In this document: one piece after another, positions 1 through 7,954 of the stretch | Numbering within the stretch: the first letter of the stretch is position 1 | How the letters are laid out: every line of letters begins with the position of its first letter | Assembly (NCBI GenBank): GCA_009929615.1 | Contig: SAAB01000037.1 | Location: forward strand, 1 to 33,073 | From: Clostridia bacterium | Lineage (GTDB): Bacteria; Bacillota; Clostridia; Lachnospirales; Lachnospiraceae | DNA: 33,073 bases | Direction: 5' to 3' | Notes under the pieces: model-generated | Seen by the model: the letters and a program-made list of their open reading frames with translations, nothing else | Database searches by the model: none | Told to the model about the DNA's origin: nothing | Program-made: the position numbers and the translations under genes

Positions 1-35
1 ATGAATGTGAAGAATGGTCTGCATAAGGGTTAGAA

Positions 36-56
36 AGCCCCAGCAACGCTGGGGCT
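36..56 (-). terminator. Intrinsic terminator after the DJ-1/PfpI gene
   Basis: A perfect 9-bp stem (AGCCCCAGC / GCTGGGGCT) with a 3-nt loop lies 45 bp beyond the stop of the minus-strand DJ-1/PfpI gene. Read on the minus strand it is followed by TTTCT, a short U-tract. It could also end a plus-strand gene entering from the left edge of the window, but the U-tract is poorer in that direction. Confidence 0.7.
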
Positions 57-101
57 AATGTTTCACTTATTTTGGGACATTTTCAAAAACGGTTGACAGC
101 A

Positions 102-680
102 TTAAATTTCAATCTTTGCACCAAGAAGTTTAATAAACTCAACCAGAATAGCTGTGTTGCCAGGCCATGCTGGAGATGTTGCCAAGTTCGCATCTACAAC
201 GGCTTTATCTGCATCAATTTCAACATATGTACCACCGGCAAGAGTGATGTCCGGTCCAACTGCAGGATAAGCAGTTGCTTTTAATCCTTTAAGCACGCCT
301 GCTGCTGTCAGAATCTGTGGTCCATGACAGATAGCAGCTACCGGTTTCTTATCTTTGAAAAATTCCTGAACAATCTCAATAACTCTTGCATTCAGACGAA
401 TATACTCTGGAGCACGTCCGCCGGTAATGAAAAGTCCTTCATAATCTGCTGTTTTTACAGCGTCAAAATCAGCTGTAAGTGCGAAATTATGTCCTCTCAA
501 CTCTGTATAGGTCTGCTCACCTAAAAAGTCATGAACAGCTGTAGCCACTACATCGCCAGCCTTCTTATCCGGGCAAACGGCGTCAACCTGGTATCCTAAC
601 ATGGACAAAGCCTGAAACGGTACCATCGTTTCATAATCTTCTGTGAAATCACCTACGAGCATTAAAATCTTCTTTGCCAT
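102..680 (-). CDS. DJ-1/PfpI family protein (class I glutamine amidotransferase-like)
   Basis: A 192-aa cytoplasmic protein covering a whole DJ-1/PfpI domain. The nucleophile elbow AICHGPQ places the reactive cysteine at about residue 118, and ITGGRAPEY near residue 86 is the other family signature. Members include deglycase/chaperone-like proteins, intracellular peptidases and stress proteins; the sequence does not say which activity applies. The start at 680 is chosen because AGGAGG (688-693) sits 7 nt upstream; an in-frame ATG eight codons earlier would put this ribosome site inside the gene. It has its own promoter and terminator, so it is probably monocistronic. Family assignment is firm, exact function unknown. 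Confidence 0.93.
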   Translation of the reverse strand: MAKKILMLVGDFTEDYETMVPFQALSMLGYQVDAVCPDKKAGDVVATAVHDFLGEQTYTELRGHNFALTADFDAVKTADYEGLFITGGRAPEYIRLNARVIEIVQEFFKDKKPVAAICHGPQILTAAGVLKGLKATAYPAVGPDITLAGGTYVEIDADKAVVDANLATSPAWPGNTAILVEFIKLLGAKIEI

Positions 681-724
681 ACAAAAACCTCCTAAAAAAT
701 GCATAATTACACTGTTCTTTCTAA

Positions 725-753
725 ATTATAACATTTCAATTTCAAATGTCCAA
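725..753 (-). promoter_or_regulatory. Sigma-A-type promoter for the DJ-1/PfpI gene
   Basis: On the minus strand TTGGAC (748-753) and TATAAT (725-730) are separated by exactly 17 bp, about 45 bp upstream of the chosen start. Both boxes are close to consensus. Confidence 0.75.
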
Positions 754-777
754 TTAAATTTCTATAAAATCAGGTAT

Positions 778-1392
778 TTATTCAGATATCTTTTCACGCT
801 TTCTAAGCACTGCAATCAATATACATCCCGATGCAATAAAAAGCAAAACATATGGTAAAACATGTACTGGGTCTCCCGTACCCACACCCTTCACAGGTTG
901 TGACGGTTCTGTCGGATTCGTTGGTCCTGTTGGATTCGCTGGATTCGTCGGATTCGTCGGATTCGCCGGGTTTGATGGTGTTGCCGGAGTTCCTGGATTT
1001 CCCGGAGTCTCCGGTGTCTTCTTTTTATCCACCATTGTAATCTCCTGAATATAGTTTTCTCCCGGAGCGACATCCTTGGCCACAACATCCACTTTCACCC
1101 GTTCTGCAATCTCATATCCGTCGGGAGCCGCTGTTTCCACCAGATAATAGGTTTTTCCAGCAGTTAATACACCATCCAGAATATGAGCCTCCGCAGAAGA
1201 TTTCCAGCTTTCTATAATGTTTCCGGCTTCGTCCTCAACCTGTAAAGAAGCTCCAGCCAGCATTTTACCGGCTTCATCCACTTTGGAAAATCCCACTTTA
1301 ACGGATGGTTCCAGCCAGATCATCTCTCCATTCGGTTTCTCTACAACGGTTCCATTACCATTATTGACAATGGAAACTTTAGGGATACCATT
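778..1392 (-). pseudogene. Detached C-terminal part of the adhesin: last Cna-B domain, Pro-rich linker and cell-wall anchor
   Basis: This stretch continues the reading frame of the adhesin at 1393-5445 directly after its TGA stop (1393-1395). 23 open codons join the stop to the ATG at 1323, and about 204 residues follow the stop in all. It encodes a further prealbumin-like Cna-B/SpaA domain (FSKVDEAGKMLAGASL to YYLVETAAPDGYE), then a Pro/Asn/Thr-rich wall-spanning linker. The end is a sorting signal: GVGTGDP, a hydrophobic segment PYVLLFIASGCILIAVL and the charged tail RKREKISE. There is no signal peptide, and GGAGAG sits directly against the ATG at 1323, too close for good initiation. It is therefore unlikely to be a gene of its own. 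It is either the remnant of a nonsense mutation, a sequencing error, or a readthrough extension. Confidence 0.8.
911..980. repeat. Degenerate 9-bp tandem repeat coding the Pro/Asn/Thr linker
   Basis: On the plus strand GGATTCG-based units recur at mostly 9-bp spacing (GGATTCGTC, GGATTCGCT, GGATTCGCC). On the coding strand they give NPT/NPA tripeptides of the wall-spanning linker. The repeat number could vary by slippage without changing the frame, since the unit is a multiple of three. Confidence 0.75.
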
Positions 1393-4300
1393 TCAATCCA
1401 CTTCGTAAACTAACTCTAATGGATTTTTTGATACCTGACTTCCATCCGGTGCAATTACCTCTTTGATAATATAATTCACACCAGTTAAAACACCTTTAAA
1501 TCTCAAAACACCATCTTTATCTGTTGTAGCTCTTGCAACTTCAATTAAGTTCTCTTCATTCGATGCTGTATCCATACTATATGCAGCTGTTGCAGAAGCA
1601 TTTGCCAATGCTGATGCCAGTTCTTCGTCGGTCACTTTTCGGAGCAGCACATAAGTCGAATTCGACAGGGTCTTGTCCTGATTATACTCATCCACCTTTA
1701 CAATCTCTATATCCGCAAGGATTTTGCTATTCGTAATGGTTGTTGTTTCTGCTGCTTTTCCGGCGATGGTTACACTTCCATCATCCTTTACTTCAACCTT
1801 ATAAACAGTCTCATCCTTTTTTACGCCTATTGGGAATCCGGTTTCTTTTAAATACCAGGTTCCGATTTTGATTTTTTCAAAAGCGACTTTACCCGATGCA
1901 TCTCCTGTTGCTTTTGCAATCGCTTCCCCGGCACACGCTTCATCTGCATACAGGGAAAACTCTGAACCCGCCAAAGGCGTCACTTTGCCAATGCCTGCCG
2001 TATAGCATGCCTCAAGATAATTTACATTCTTATTAAAATAAAAATCTGTTCCATTATCCTGAGTATTTGTCACATCATAAGTTCCACTGTCATTGACCGT
2101 AATATTATCCGCTCTTCCATCTTTGTTAAGGTCTGTAAGTTCCGGATACGTATCCTGAGCCAGTTTCAGCACTTTTTCATACTCTGCCTGTTTTGCTGCA
2201 TCCGCGTCCGTATCGCCGCTCTCTGCATATTTTAAAACAATCAGATATTTTTTATAATTTACAGTATAGCCTGCAGGTGCCTGTGTCTCCTCTAAAATAT
2301 AAGCTGTGTTTACAGCCAGTCCTTTGAATTGGCAGGTACCTGTGCTTGCGGATGTTTCACCCAGCTTCACTTCCCCATCTGTAATGGCTCCATCCACATT
2401 CAATACGGGCGTCAGGGTGAATTTTGCGTTTCCAAGAATAACACCATGCTCATTCATTTTATGAACAATCATCGAATTGCTAAGACCGGTAACTGTCGCA
2501 CTGGCTTTCTTAATCAGCGTCTCTGTCGTCGTATCCTCTGTCCACTCCTCTTTACCTTCCAGCGAAACCTCATTGCCAACATTAATGGTACTTCCCATCG
2601 TTCCAATAGGATGTGCTTTATAGGTGACAGTTAATGCCTTACTATCCGGCAGGATTAATGTTAAAACACCACTAACAGCATCATAATAACGCTCATAATC
2701 GGTAAATGCTGCCCCTTTATCGTCTGTAATCTCTACAGTATCCGGCAGAATTGTTGCATTCTGAGTCGTCAAATGGTCTGTCAAAGTGAGCGTCTCTTTG
2801 CCCGGAACTAAATCCTGGCCTTTAGGATTCACATTGATTGTATAAATTATATTTGGCTCATCTCGATTGTCACTGGCTGCACCAAGACCTTCTTTCGTCA
2901 ATACTTTTTCAGTATAAGTGACATCCTGTGTATCCGTCACTTTACCGATTTCAGTGTCATCCTGTGTTCCAACAACTGTATTGGTAAAGCTTTCTTTTCC
3001 AAGACCTATGCCATCTACAACGCTGTCTGGAATTAAAGTTTTATAGGTAATCTTAAAACTTCTCTTTCCAGGAGTCGGTATATTGATTTGTAAACCGCCC
3101 TTTTTGGCTATTACCTCATATTCTCCCGCGTCTAATACTCTGGAAACCACCTTGGATTCGGCATTTAATTCATAAGCTGTAATAACCACACTGTCTTCCA
3201 TATACTGCATATGCTCATTACCCCATGTATCTGAAAGAACCATGGTTGTATCACCAAAATCGTATGGTGTTTTAGAAAGATTCGAAGGCCCGATTTCTAT
3301 CGTCCATGGAGAAACATACCCCTTTAATGTTGAATCATAGGAAGTTTGTTCATGCTTCTTACGAAAGCTCATTGTCGCGATATTGGTATCTTCTGAATCT
3401 GAATCATTAATTCCCAGATTCTCATCTGTCACACGGGCTTCATTATGAATCGATCCTGCAAAAGGCATTACCTTTGGTGTCAGTTCATATTCAATGGTAA
3501 TCTTTCCATCCTTAGCAGATACTGGCCCAAAGTCTATCTCAAAACTCTTATCATCTTCTGCATAACCGATTTCATAATCCGCACCATCTGCAAAAGTTCT
3601 GATATCACTATAAATAGCCGTGATTTTCCAATCAAAACCTACATCTGGATTGGATTTAAATGTATCTACATAGGTCAGGTAATTTGTTTCGTGGGTTTCT
3701 AAATTTGTGGTATCAATCTCTGTTTTCCATGTGGTCTTCTCTGTTGTATCATCTTCAGATACAAGCATTTTTTTGATACCAAGTTCAATCTGCGGTTTAT
3801 CGACATTAACCGTTGCCGGCACTCTTGTCGTTGTACCATTCTGTGTACCAATAACCGTATTTCTCAAAGTTGCCCCTGCATCCGGAATAGTACCTGTTGC
3901 CGTTGAATAGTAAGTTATTCTAAATTCATCATCCAAGGCATCTCCAGGTAATGTATATGTGAAATTATTTGCTGAAACGACATTTAAACCATCTTTTGTA
4001 AGGTCCGGATGAATATAGTCGTTAAATACAGTCGTCCACTGCCCTGCATTGGTATCTCTTCTTTCGATAATCATTTTGCCGGACAATTCCTGTGCAACCG
4101 GCCTTACAGCCAAAAGATCATTAAGAACCATACCGCTTAAATCGCTTTTCGGTTCTGTATCATTCATATTAATTACCCATTTAATATCACCATATTTCTT
4201 TTCCGCAGCGGTCGTTACTGTACCGGATTTCTTTATCTCTACGGATTTAGGATAGGTAACCGTTGTGGTGTTTTCTGGTGCATCCCCGGTGTTTCCCGTC

Positions 4301-5445
4301 CAGTTCACCGATGCGGTATTGGCATTTCCTGCTGCCGCTCCACTCGGATTATCCAGTCTTGCTGAATAGATAATAGTATAGGTCCCCGGTTTTAAATTCC
4401 CCATAGGAATGGTTGCCACATTTCCTTCAAAAGTCACTTTTCCCAGTTCTGCTGTGCTTCCCTGAGGCTGTGCCTTTAACTCGAAGCTGTTTTTTACAAA
4501 TGAAAAATTAGCACCTAACGTATCTGTGACCGTTACACCATTAACGATGGTATCACCATCGACAACAACATCCACTTTGAAGTCTGCATAATATTCCTCA
4601 TAAACATGACCACTTGCAACATCCGTCACCTGCTCTATACGAAGCTGATTACTCTCCCCGGAACTGCTGGTTACTGTTTTTCCAATACTTCCTATCGTAC
4701 TCGGTATAAGAATATTGTAAGGTCCTTTATCATTGCCACCTGGGAACTCAAAAGTTACCGTTTCCTTTGGCTCATCAATCTTATCCATATCCAGCTTCAC
4801 TTCAAATTTAAAAGCACCTTCAATATCTTTCAACGTTTCCCCTGGCACCGGGGTCAGAAAGGTATCATAAAAAGAAAAGGTCATTAAATTATTCGCATCA
4901 ATCTCATACGTACCGACCTGGTCATTGGTCAATGACAGCACAGCTCCGGAGGTGAAAAATCCCTTAAGAACTGATGGTAACTGATATGTAATCTCATCTT
5001 CGGAAGATGTCGGACGATTTGTATTATCAATTTTATAATTTATGGTAAGTGTTAATGTATCTTCCGGCGTATAATAGTTGTCTCCAAATCCATCTGTAGC
5101 TGCCTCCGGACTTAATTCAACGCTTAAACTTCCATTCGGCTTAACAATATTCTCCAACTGTTTTTTTTCTGTCCATCTCGGCTGAGGTTCATTAAAACTT
5201 TCCGGTGTCAGAGTTTCCGACGCCTCTTCTAATGTCTCCTCAACGCTGCTTTCAACAGATTCTTTGCGCTCTGTCTCTTTACTTTCTGTTGATTCATCTG
5301 TCTCTTCTTTTGTCTCTGTTATTGTATTCGTAGTGTTGGATTCCTCTGTCTTATCTTCTGCTGAAACAAGAATTGAACTTCCCATCATCACGAATATAAG
5401 AAGAAATGCCAGACATCTTTTTATCCCCTGCATTCTTTTTCTCAT
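1393..5445 (-). CDS. Large secreted adhesin with Ig-like/isopeptide domains and Cna-B domains, truncated before its wall anchor
   Basis: A 1350-aa surface protein. Residues 1-29 are a signal peptide (MRKRMQGIKR, hydrophobic core, SILVSAE), and about 30-85 is a low-complexity Glu/Ser/Thr stalk. From about 100 to 1020 come repeated beta-rich domains of the fimbrial isopeptide/adhesion type, with repeated ends such as NTVIGTQNGTT and NTVVGTQDDTE. The last third has three Cna-B/SpaA-like prealbumin domains (ILEETQAPAGYT, WYLKETGFPIG, YIIKEVIAPDGS). The start at 5445 has AGGGAGGA 10 nt upstream; the longer reading frame begins 18 codons earlier, before the signal peptide. The frame ends at TGA 1393-1395, yet the anchor domain continues in frame beyond it. 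As read, the protein would be secreted but not sortase-anchored. Ligand unknown; no sortase gene is in the window. Confidence 0.88.
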   Translation of the reverse strand: MRKRMQGIKRCLAFLLIFVMMGSSILVSAEDKTEESNTTNTITETKEETDESTESKETERKESVESSVEETLEEASETLTPESFNEPQPRWTEKKQLENIVKPNGSLSVELSPEAATDGFGDNYYTPEDTLTLTINYKIDNTNRPTSSEDEITYQLPSVLKGFFTSGAVLSLTNDQVGTYEIDANNLMTFSFYDTFLTPVPGETLKDIEGAFKFEVKLDMDKIDEPKETVTFEFPGGNDKGPYNILIPSTIGSIGKTVTSSSGESNQLRIEQVTDVASGHVYEEYYADFKVDVVVDGDTIVNGVTVTDTLGANFSFVKNSFELKAQPQGSTAELGKVTFEGNVATIPMGNLKPGTYTIIYSARLDNPSGAAAGNANTASVNWTGNTGDAPENTTTVTYPKSVEIKKSGTVTTAAEKKYGDIKWVINMNDTEPKSDLSGMVLNDLLAVRPVAQELSGKMIIERRDTNAGQWTTVFNDYIHPDLTKDGLNVVSANNFTYTLPGDALDDEFRITYYSTATGTIPDAGATLRNTVIGTQNGTTTRVPATVNVDKPQIELGIKKMLVSEDDTTEKTTWKTEIDTTNLETHETNYLTYVDTFKSNPDVGFDWKITAIYSDIRTFADGADYEIGYAEDDKSFEIDFGPVSAKDGKITIEYELTPKVMPFAGSIHNEARVTDENLGINDSDSEDTNIATMSFRKKHEQTSYDSTLKGYVSPWTIEIGPSNLSKTPYDFGDTTMVLSDTWGNEHMQYMEDSVVITAYELNAESKVVSRVLDAGEYEVIAKKGGLQINIPTPGKRSFKITYKTLIPDSVVDGIGLGKESFTNTVVGTQDDTEIGKVTDTQDVTYTEKVLTKEGLGAASDNRDEPNIIYTINVNPKGQDLVPGKETLTLTDHLTTQNATILPDTVEITDDKGAAFTDYERYYDAVSGVLTLILPDSKALTVTYKAHPIGTMGSTINVGNEVSLEGKEEWTEDTTTETLIKKASATVTGLSNSMIVHKMNEHGVILGNAKFTLTPVLNVDGAITDGEVKLGETSASTGTCQFKGLAVNTAYILEETQAPAGYTVNYKKYLIVLKYAESGDTDADAAKQAEYEKVLKLAQDTYPELTDLNKDGRADNITVNDSGTYDVTNTQDNGTDFYFNKNVNYLEACYTAGIGKVTPLAGSEFSLYADEACAGEAIAKATGDASGKVAFEKIKIGTWYLKETGFPIGVKKDETVYKVEVKDDGSVTIAGKAAETTTITNSKILADIEIVKVDEYNQDKTLSNSTYVLLRKVTDEELASALANASATAAYSMDTASNEENLIEVARATTDKDGVLRFKGVLTGVNYIIKEVIAPDGSQVSKNPLELVYEVD

Positions 5446-5484
5446 CGTAATTTTGTCCTCCCTGATTAAATGTAAATCTACTAT

Positions 5485-5513
5485 ATTGTAACGCACCATC
5501 CTCTTTTTTTCAA
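5485..5513 (-). promoter_or_regulatory. Promoter of the adhesin gene
   Basis: On the minus strand TTGAAA (5508-5513), a 17-bp spacer and TACAAT (5485-5490) lie about 40 bp upstream of the adhesin start, after the thrS terminator. Confidence 0.75.
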
Positions 5514-5531
5514 ATTAATTTCCTGTCGAGC

Positions 5532-5593
5532 AAAAAAGCCCCCTGTTCCGGGCTCATGCGTTTTGTCGCTTTTCCCGAATACAGAGGGCTTTT
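5532..5593 (-). terminator. Terminator after thrS
   Basis: Long hairpin: arms AAAAAGCCCCCTGTTCCGGG (5532-5551) and the matching arm at 5573-5593 pair with small bulges around a loop of about 21 nt. The minus-strand reading ends in GGGGGGCTTTTTT, a strong U-tract. It lies between the thrS stop and the adhesin promoter and separates the two units; the A-rich arm makes it partly bidirectional. Confidence 0.9.
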
Positions 5594-5603
5594 TGAATTT
5601 ATT

Positions 5604-7529
5604 TTATGCCTCTTCTTCAACCACTCGAATCTCTTTTGAAGCCACTTCTTCTTTTATAGCCTCAATAAAGCTCTGAAGTTCTTTCTGACCCTCATCCCCT
5701 TTAAAACGGCTGCGTACAGAAACGACTCTGTCCTCTTCTTCTTTTGCTCCAACAACAAGCATGTAAGGAATCTTCTGAAGTCTTGCCTCACGAATCTTAT
5801 AACCAATCTTCTCGGCACGGGTATCTACTTCGGCACGAATACCGGACTCTTTTAACTGAGCCAGTACTTCTTCCGCATAATCCATGTATTTATCAGAAAT
5901 CGGCAGAACTTTTACCTGAACAGGTGCAAGCCATGTAGGGAATGCTCCTGCAAAATGCTCGATAAGAATACCGATAAAACGTTCAACAGAGCCAAAAGCT
6001 ACACGGTGAATCATAATCGGACGATGTTTCTTACCATCCTGAGCGATGTATTCGAGTTCGAAACGCTGTGGAAGCTGGAAATCGAGCTGAATAGTTCCAC
6101 ACTGCCATGTTCTTCCAATAGAATCTTCCAGATGGAAATCAATCTTAGGACCGTAGAAAGCACCATCGCCTTCGTTAATAACATAGTCTAATCCCAAATC
6201 ATCAAGAGCACCCTGAAGTCCTTCTGTAGCCATCTTCCAATCTTCATCACTACCCATAGAATCTTCCGGTCTTGTCGAAAGTTCTACATGATATTTAAAT
6301 CCAAATAACTGGTATACTTCATCAATCAATCTGGCAACGCCTTTAATCTCATCGCGAATCTGCTCCGGTGTCATGAAAATATGAGCATCATCCTGTGTAA
6401 AGCAGCGAACACGCATCAGGCCGTGAAGCTGACCGGATTTCTCATGGCGATGAACCAGACCAAGTTCACCCATACGAAGTGGTAAATCTCTATAGGAACG
6501 TGGTTCTGCCTGATATGCCAGAATTCCACCAGGGCAATTCATAGGCTTAATAGCAAAGTCGGTCTCATCAATAACCGTTGTATACATATTCTCTTTATAA
6601 TGGTCCCAATGTCCTGATGTTTCCCAAAGATGACGGCTCAGCATAATCGGTGTAGAAATCTCTACATAACCTGCTTTTGTATGAATATCTCTCCAGTAAT
6701 CCAGTAAGAGATTTTTCAAAATCATACCCTTTGGAAGGAAGAATGGGAATCCAGGTCCTTCTTCACGCATCATAAACAAGCCCAGTTCCTTACCAAGTTT
6801 ACGATGATCACGTTTCTTAGCCTCTTCGATACGCTCCAGATGGATGTCCAAATCTGCTTTCTTTGTAAATGCTGTACCATAAATACGAGTCAGCATCTTG
6901 TTCTTTTCACTTCCTCGCCAGTAAGCACCTGCAAGGCTTGTCAATTTAAAAGCTTTTACCGGTTTTGTTGTCATCAGATGAGGGCCTGCACAGAGGTCAA
7001 CGAATTCACCCTGTTCATAGAAACTGATTTCAGCATCTTCCGGAAGGTCTTCAATTAATTCAACTTTATAAGGTTCTTCTTTTTCTTTAAAAAATGCTAT
7101 AGCATCCGCTCTGCTCTTTGTAAAACGTGTGATTGGAAGGGCTTCCTTAACAACCTTCTTCATCTCAGCTTCGATTTTCTCTAAGTCATCACTTGTCAAT
7201 GGCACATCACTGTCGATATCATAGTAAAATCCATCAGCAATAGAAGGTCCGATAGCCAGTTTGGCATTTGGATAGAGACGCTTAATCGCCTGAGCCATAA
7301 TATGAGATGTGGTATGACGGAAAGCCGCAGCTCCTCCCTCTGTATCAAATGTTAAAATATTTAAATCGCAGTCGTTATCAATCACTGTACGAAGGTCTAC
7401 AACCTCACCGTTTAATTCTCCGGCACAGGCAACTCTTGCCAGTCCTTCTGAAATATCTTTTGCAATGTCAATGACAGCCATAGGCTGTGCATACTCTTTC
7501 ACAGAGCCATCTTTTAATGTTACTTTCAT
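5604..7529 (-). CDS. thrS: Threonyl-tRNA synthetase
   Basis: A 641-aa class II aminoacyl-tRNA synthetase that charges tRNA-Thr. In order: an N-terminal TGS domain (1-60), an editing domain with HTTSH (H72, H76) and the CAGPH segment, and the catalytic core. The core shows MNCPGG, motif 2 (MGELGLVHRHEKSGQLHGL) and motif 3 around HRVAFGSVERFIGILIEH, followed by the anticodon-binding domain. Length and domain order are those of full bacterial ThrRS. AAAGGAG (7538-7544) is 8 nt before the ATG. The T-box leader upstream means expression should rise when uncharged tRNA-Thr accumulates. Confidence 0.98.
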   Translation of the reverse strand: MKVTLKDGSVKEYAQPMAVIDIAKDISEGLARVACAGELNGEVVDLRTVIDNDCDLNILTFDTEGGAAAFRHTTSHIMAQAIKRLYPNAKLAIGPSIADGFYYDIDSDVPLTSDDLEKIEAEMKKVVKEALPITRFTKSRADAIAFFKEKEEPYKVELIEDLPEDAEISFYEQGEFVDLCAGPHLMTTKPVKAFKLTSLAGAYWRGSEKNKMLTRIYGTAFTKKADLDIHLERIEEAKKRDHRKLGKELGLFMMREEGPGFPFFLPKGMILKNLLLDYWRDIHTKAGYVEISTPIMLSRHLWETSGHWDHYKENMYTTVIDETDFAIKPMNCPGGILAYQAEPRSYRDLPLRMGELGLVHRHEKSGQLHGLMRVRCFTQDDAHIFMTPEQIRDEIKGVARLIDEVYQLFGFKYHVELSTRPEDSMGSDEDWKMATEGLQGALDDLGLDYVINEGDGAFYGPKIDFHLEDSIGRTWQCGTIQLDFQLPQRFELEYIAQDGKKHRPIMIHRVAFGSVERFIGILIEHFAGAFPTWLAPVQVKVLPISDKYMDYAEEVLAQLKESGIRAEVDTRAEKIGYKIREARLQKIPYMLVVGAKEEEDRVVSVRSRFKGDEGQKELQSFIEAIKEEVASKEIRVVEEEA

Positions 7530-7589
7530 TGTTCTTTCTCCTTTCGCTTACTCTTTATCATTAATTCAGACTATCCGATAAAAAAGGAT

Positions 7590-7826
7590 ATAAAAAAAGT
7601 CCTCTTTCTATCTTCTGTCTGATAGAAAGGGACGAGTAATCTCGCGGTTCCACCCTTTTTGTTTCGCATCTGATGCGACAACCCACTTCATTAAAGACGA
7701 TAACGGAATCACCGGACTTGATCAGAGCCACTCCGAGGTAGTTTTCAGACACTTCCCAACAGGACACTTCCAGCATACGGTCCCTCTCTGTGATGTTTCA
7801 TATCTTACTCTTCTCATCTACGCGTT
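7590..7826 (-). promoter_or_regulatory. T-box riboswitch leader of thrS
   Basis: The minus-strand leader between promoter and thrS has the T-box hallmark AGGGTGGAACCGCG (7643-7656). The antiterminator is visible: AAAGGG pairs with CCCTTT and CGAG with CTCG around ATTA. A competing terminator follows. Further upstream the stem I motifs AGAGTAAGATATGA, AGAGAGGGACC and GCTGGAAG are present. A candidate threonine specifier ACC lies at 7737-7739 (TACCTCGG); its exact position in the specifier loop was not folded. Uncharged tRNA-Thr pairing with specifier and T-box would favour read-through. The family is clear, the specifier is inference. Confidence 0.95.
7592..7633 (-). terminator. Regulated terminator of the thrS T-box
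   Basis: On the minus strand GTCCCTTTCTATC (right side, to 7633) pairs with GATAGAAAGAGGAC across an 8-nt loop, with one bulge, and runs into seven T residues (to 7592). The CCCTTT part is shared with the antiterminator, so the two folds exclude each other. Confidence 0.92.
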
Positions 7827-7832
7827 GGTTTC

Positions 7833-7861
7833 ATTATAATCTTATGAAAAATCCTTGTCAA
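7833..7861 (-). promoter_or_regulatory. Consensus promoter of the thrS transcript
   Basis: Perfect sigma-A boxes on the minus strand: TTGACA (7856-7861), 17-bp spacer, TATAAT (7833-7838). The predicted transcript start near 7826 gives a T-box leader of about 300 nt. Confidence 0.9.
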
Positions 7862-7886
7862 GACGAAGTTTCTATGCTATTCTGAA

Positions 7887-7927
7887 TTTAGACATTTAGA
7901 CAGTTGTCTAAATATCTAAATTATAAT
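7887..7927 (+). promoter_or_regulatory. Nested palindromic operator and promoter of the hydrolase-sdpR-sdpI operon
   Basis: Four 8-bp half-sites lie in a row around a 2-bp centre: TTTAGACA (7887-7894), TTTAGACA (7895-7902), GT, TGTCTAAA (7905-7912) and TATCTAAA (7913-7920). The inner pair is a perfect palindrome; the outer pair has one mismatch. A TATAAT at 7922-7927 follows at once, so the sites would cover the -35 region. The ArsR-type repressor gene two positions down is the natural candidate to bind here, which is inference. Confidence 0.75.
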
Positions 7928-7954
7928 TATCGAATTAAGAAAGGATGTGTCATT

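Noticed and set aside
1-33. Short plus-strand frame ATG to TAG at the window edge, possibly the end of a gene entering from the left
   Set aside because: Only ten codons are visible, with no recognisable motif; cannot be supported.
905-985. Possible CRISPR-like repeat array
   Set aside because: Units are 9 bp, contiguous and in coding frame; there are no spacers and no cas genes.
852-1040. Plus-strand open frame rich in Asp/Ser repeats opposite the adhesin linker
   Set aside because: It mirrors the Pro-linker repeats on the coding strand and has no ribosome site.
778-1323. Open frame starting at ATG 1323 as a separate small surface-protein gene
   Set aside because: No signal peptide, ribosome-like GGAGAG directly against the ATG, and the frame is continuous with the adhesin across one TGA. 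Treated as the detached end of the adhesin.
1393-1395. TGA as a selenocysteine or reassigned codon
   Set aside because: Adhesin families of this type are not selenoproteins, I see no convincing SECIS-like element next to it, and TGA ends other genes here (for example 9311-9313).
5446-5530. c-di-GMP-II or other riboswitch before the adhesin
   Set aside because: The leader between promoter and start is only about 30-40 nt and shows no aptamer motif.
7561-7776. 71-codon minus-strand open frame upstream of thrS
   Set aside because: It lies wholly in the T-box leader and covers the T-box and terminator; no ribosome site or family match.
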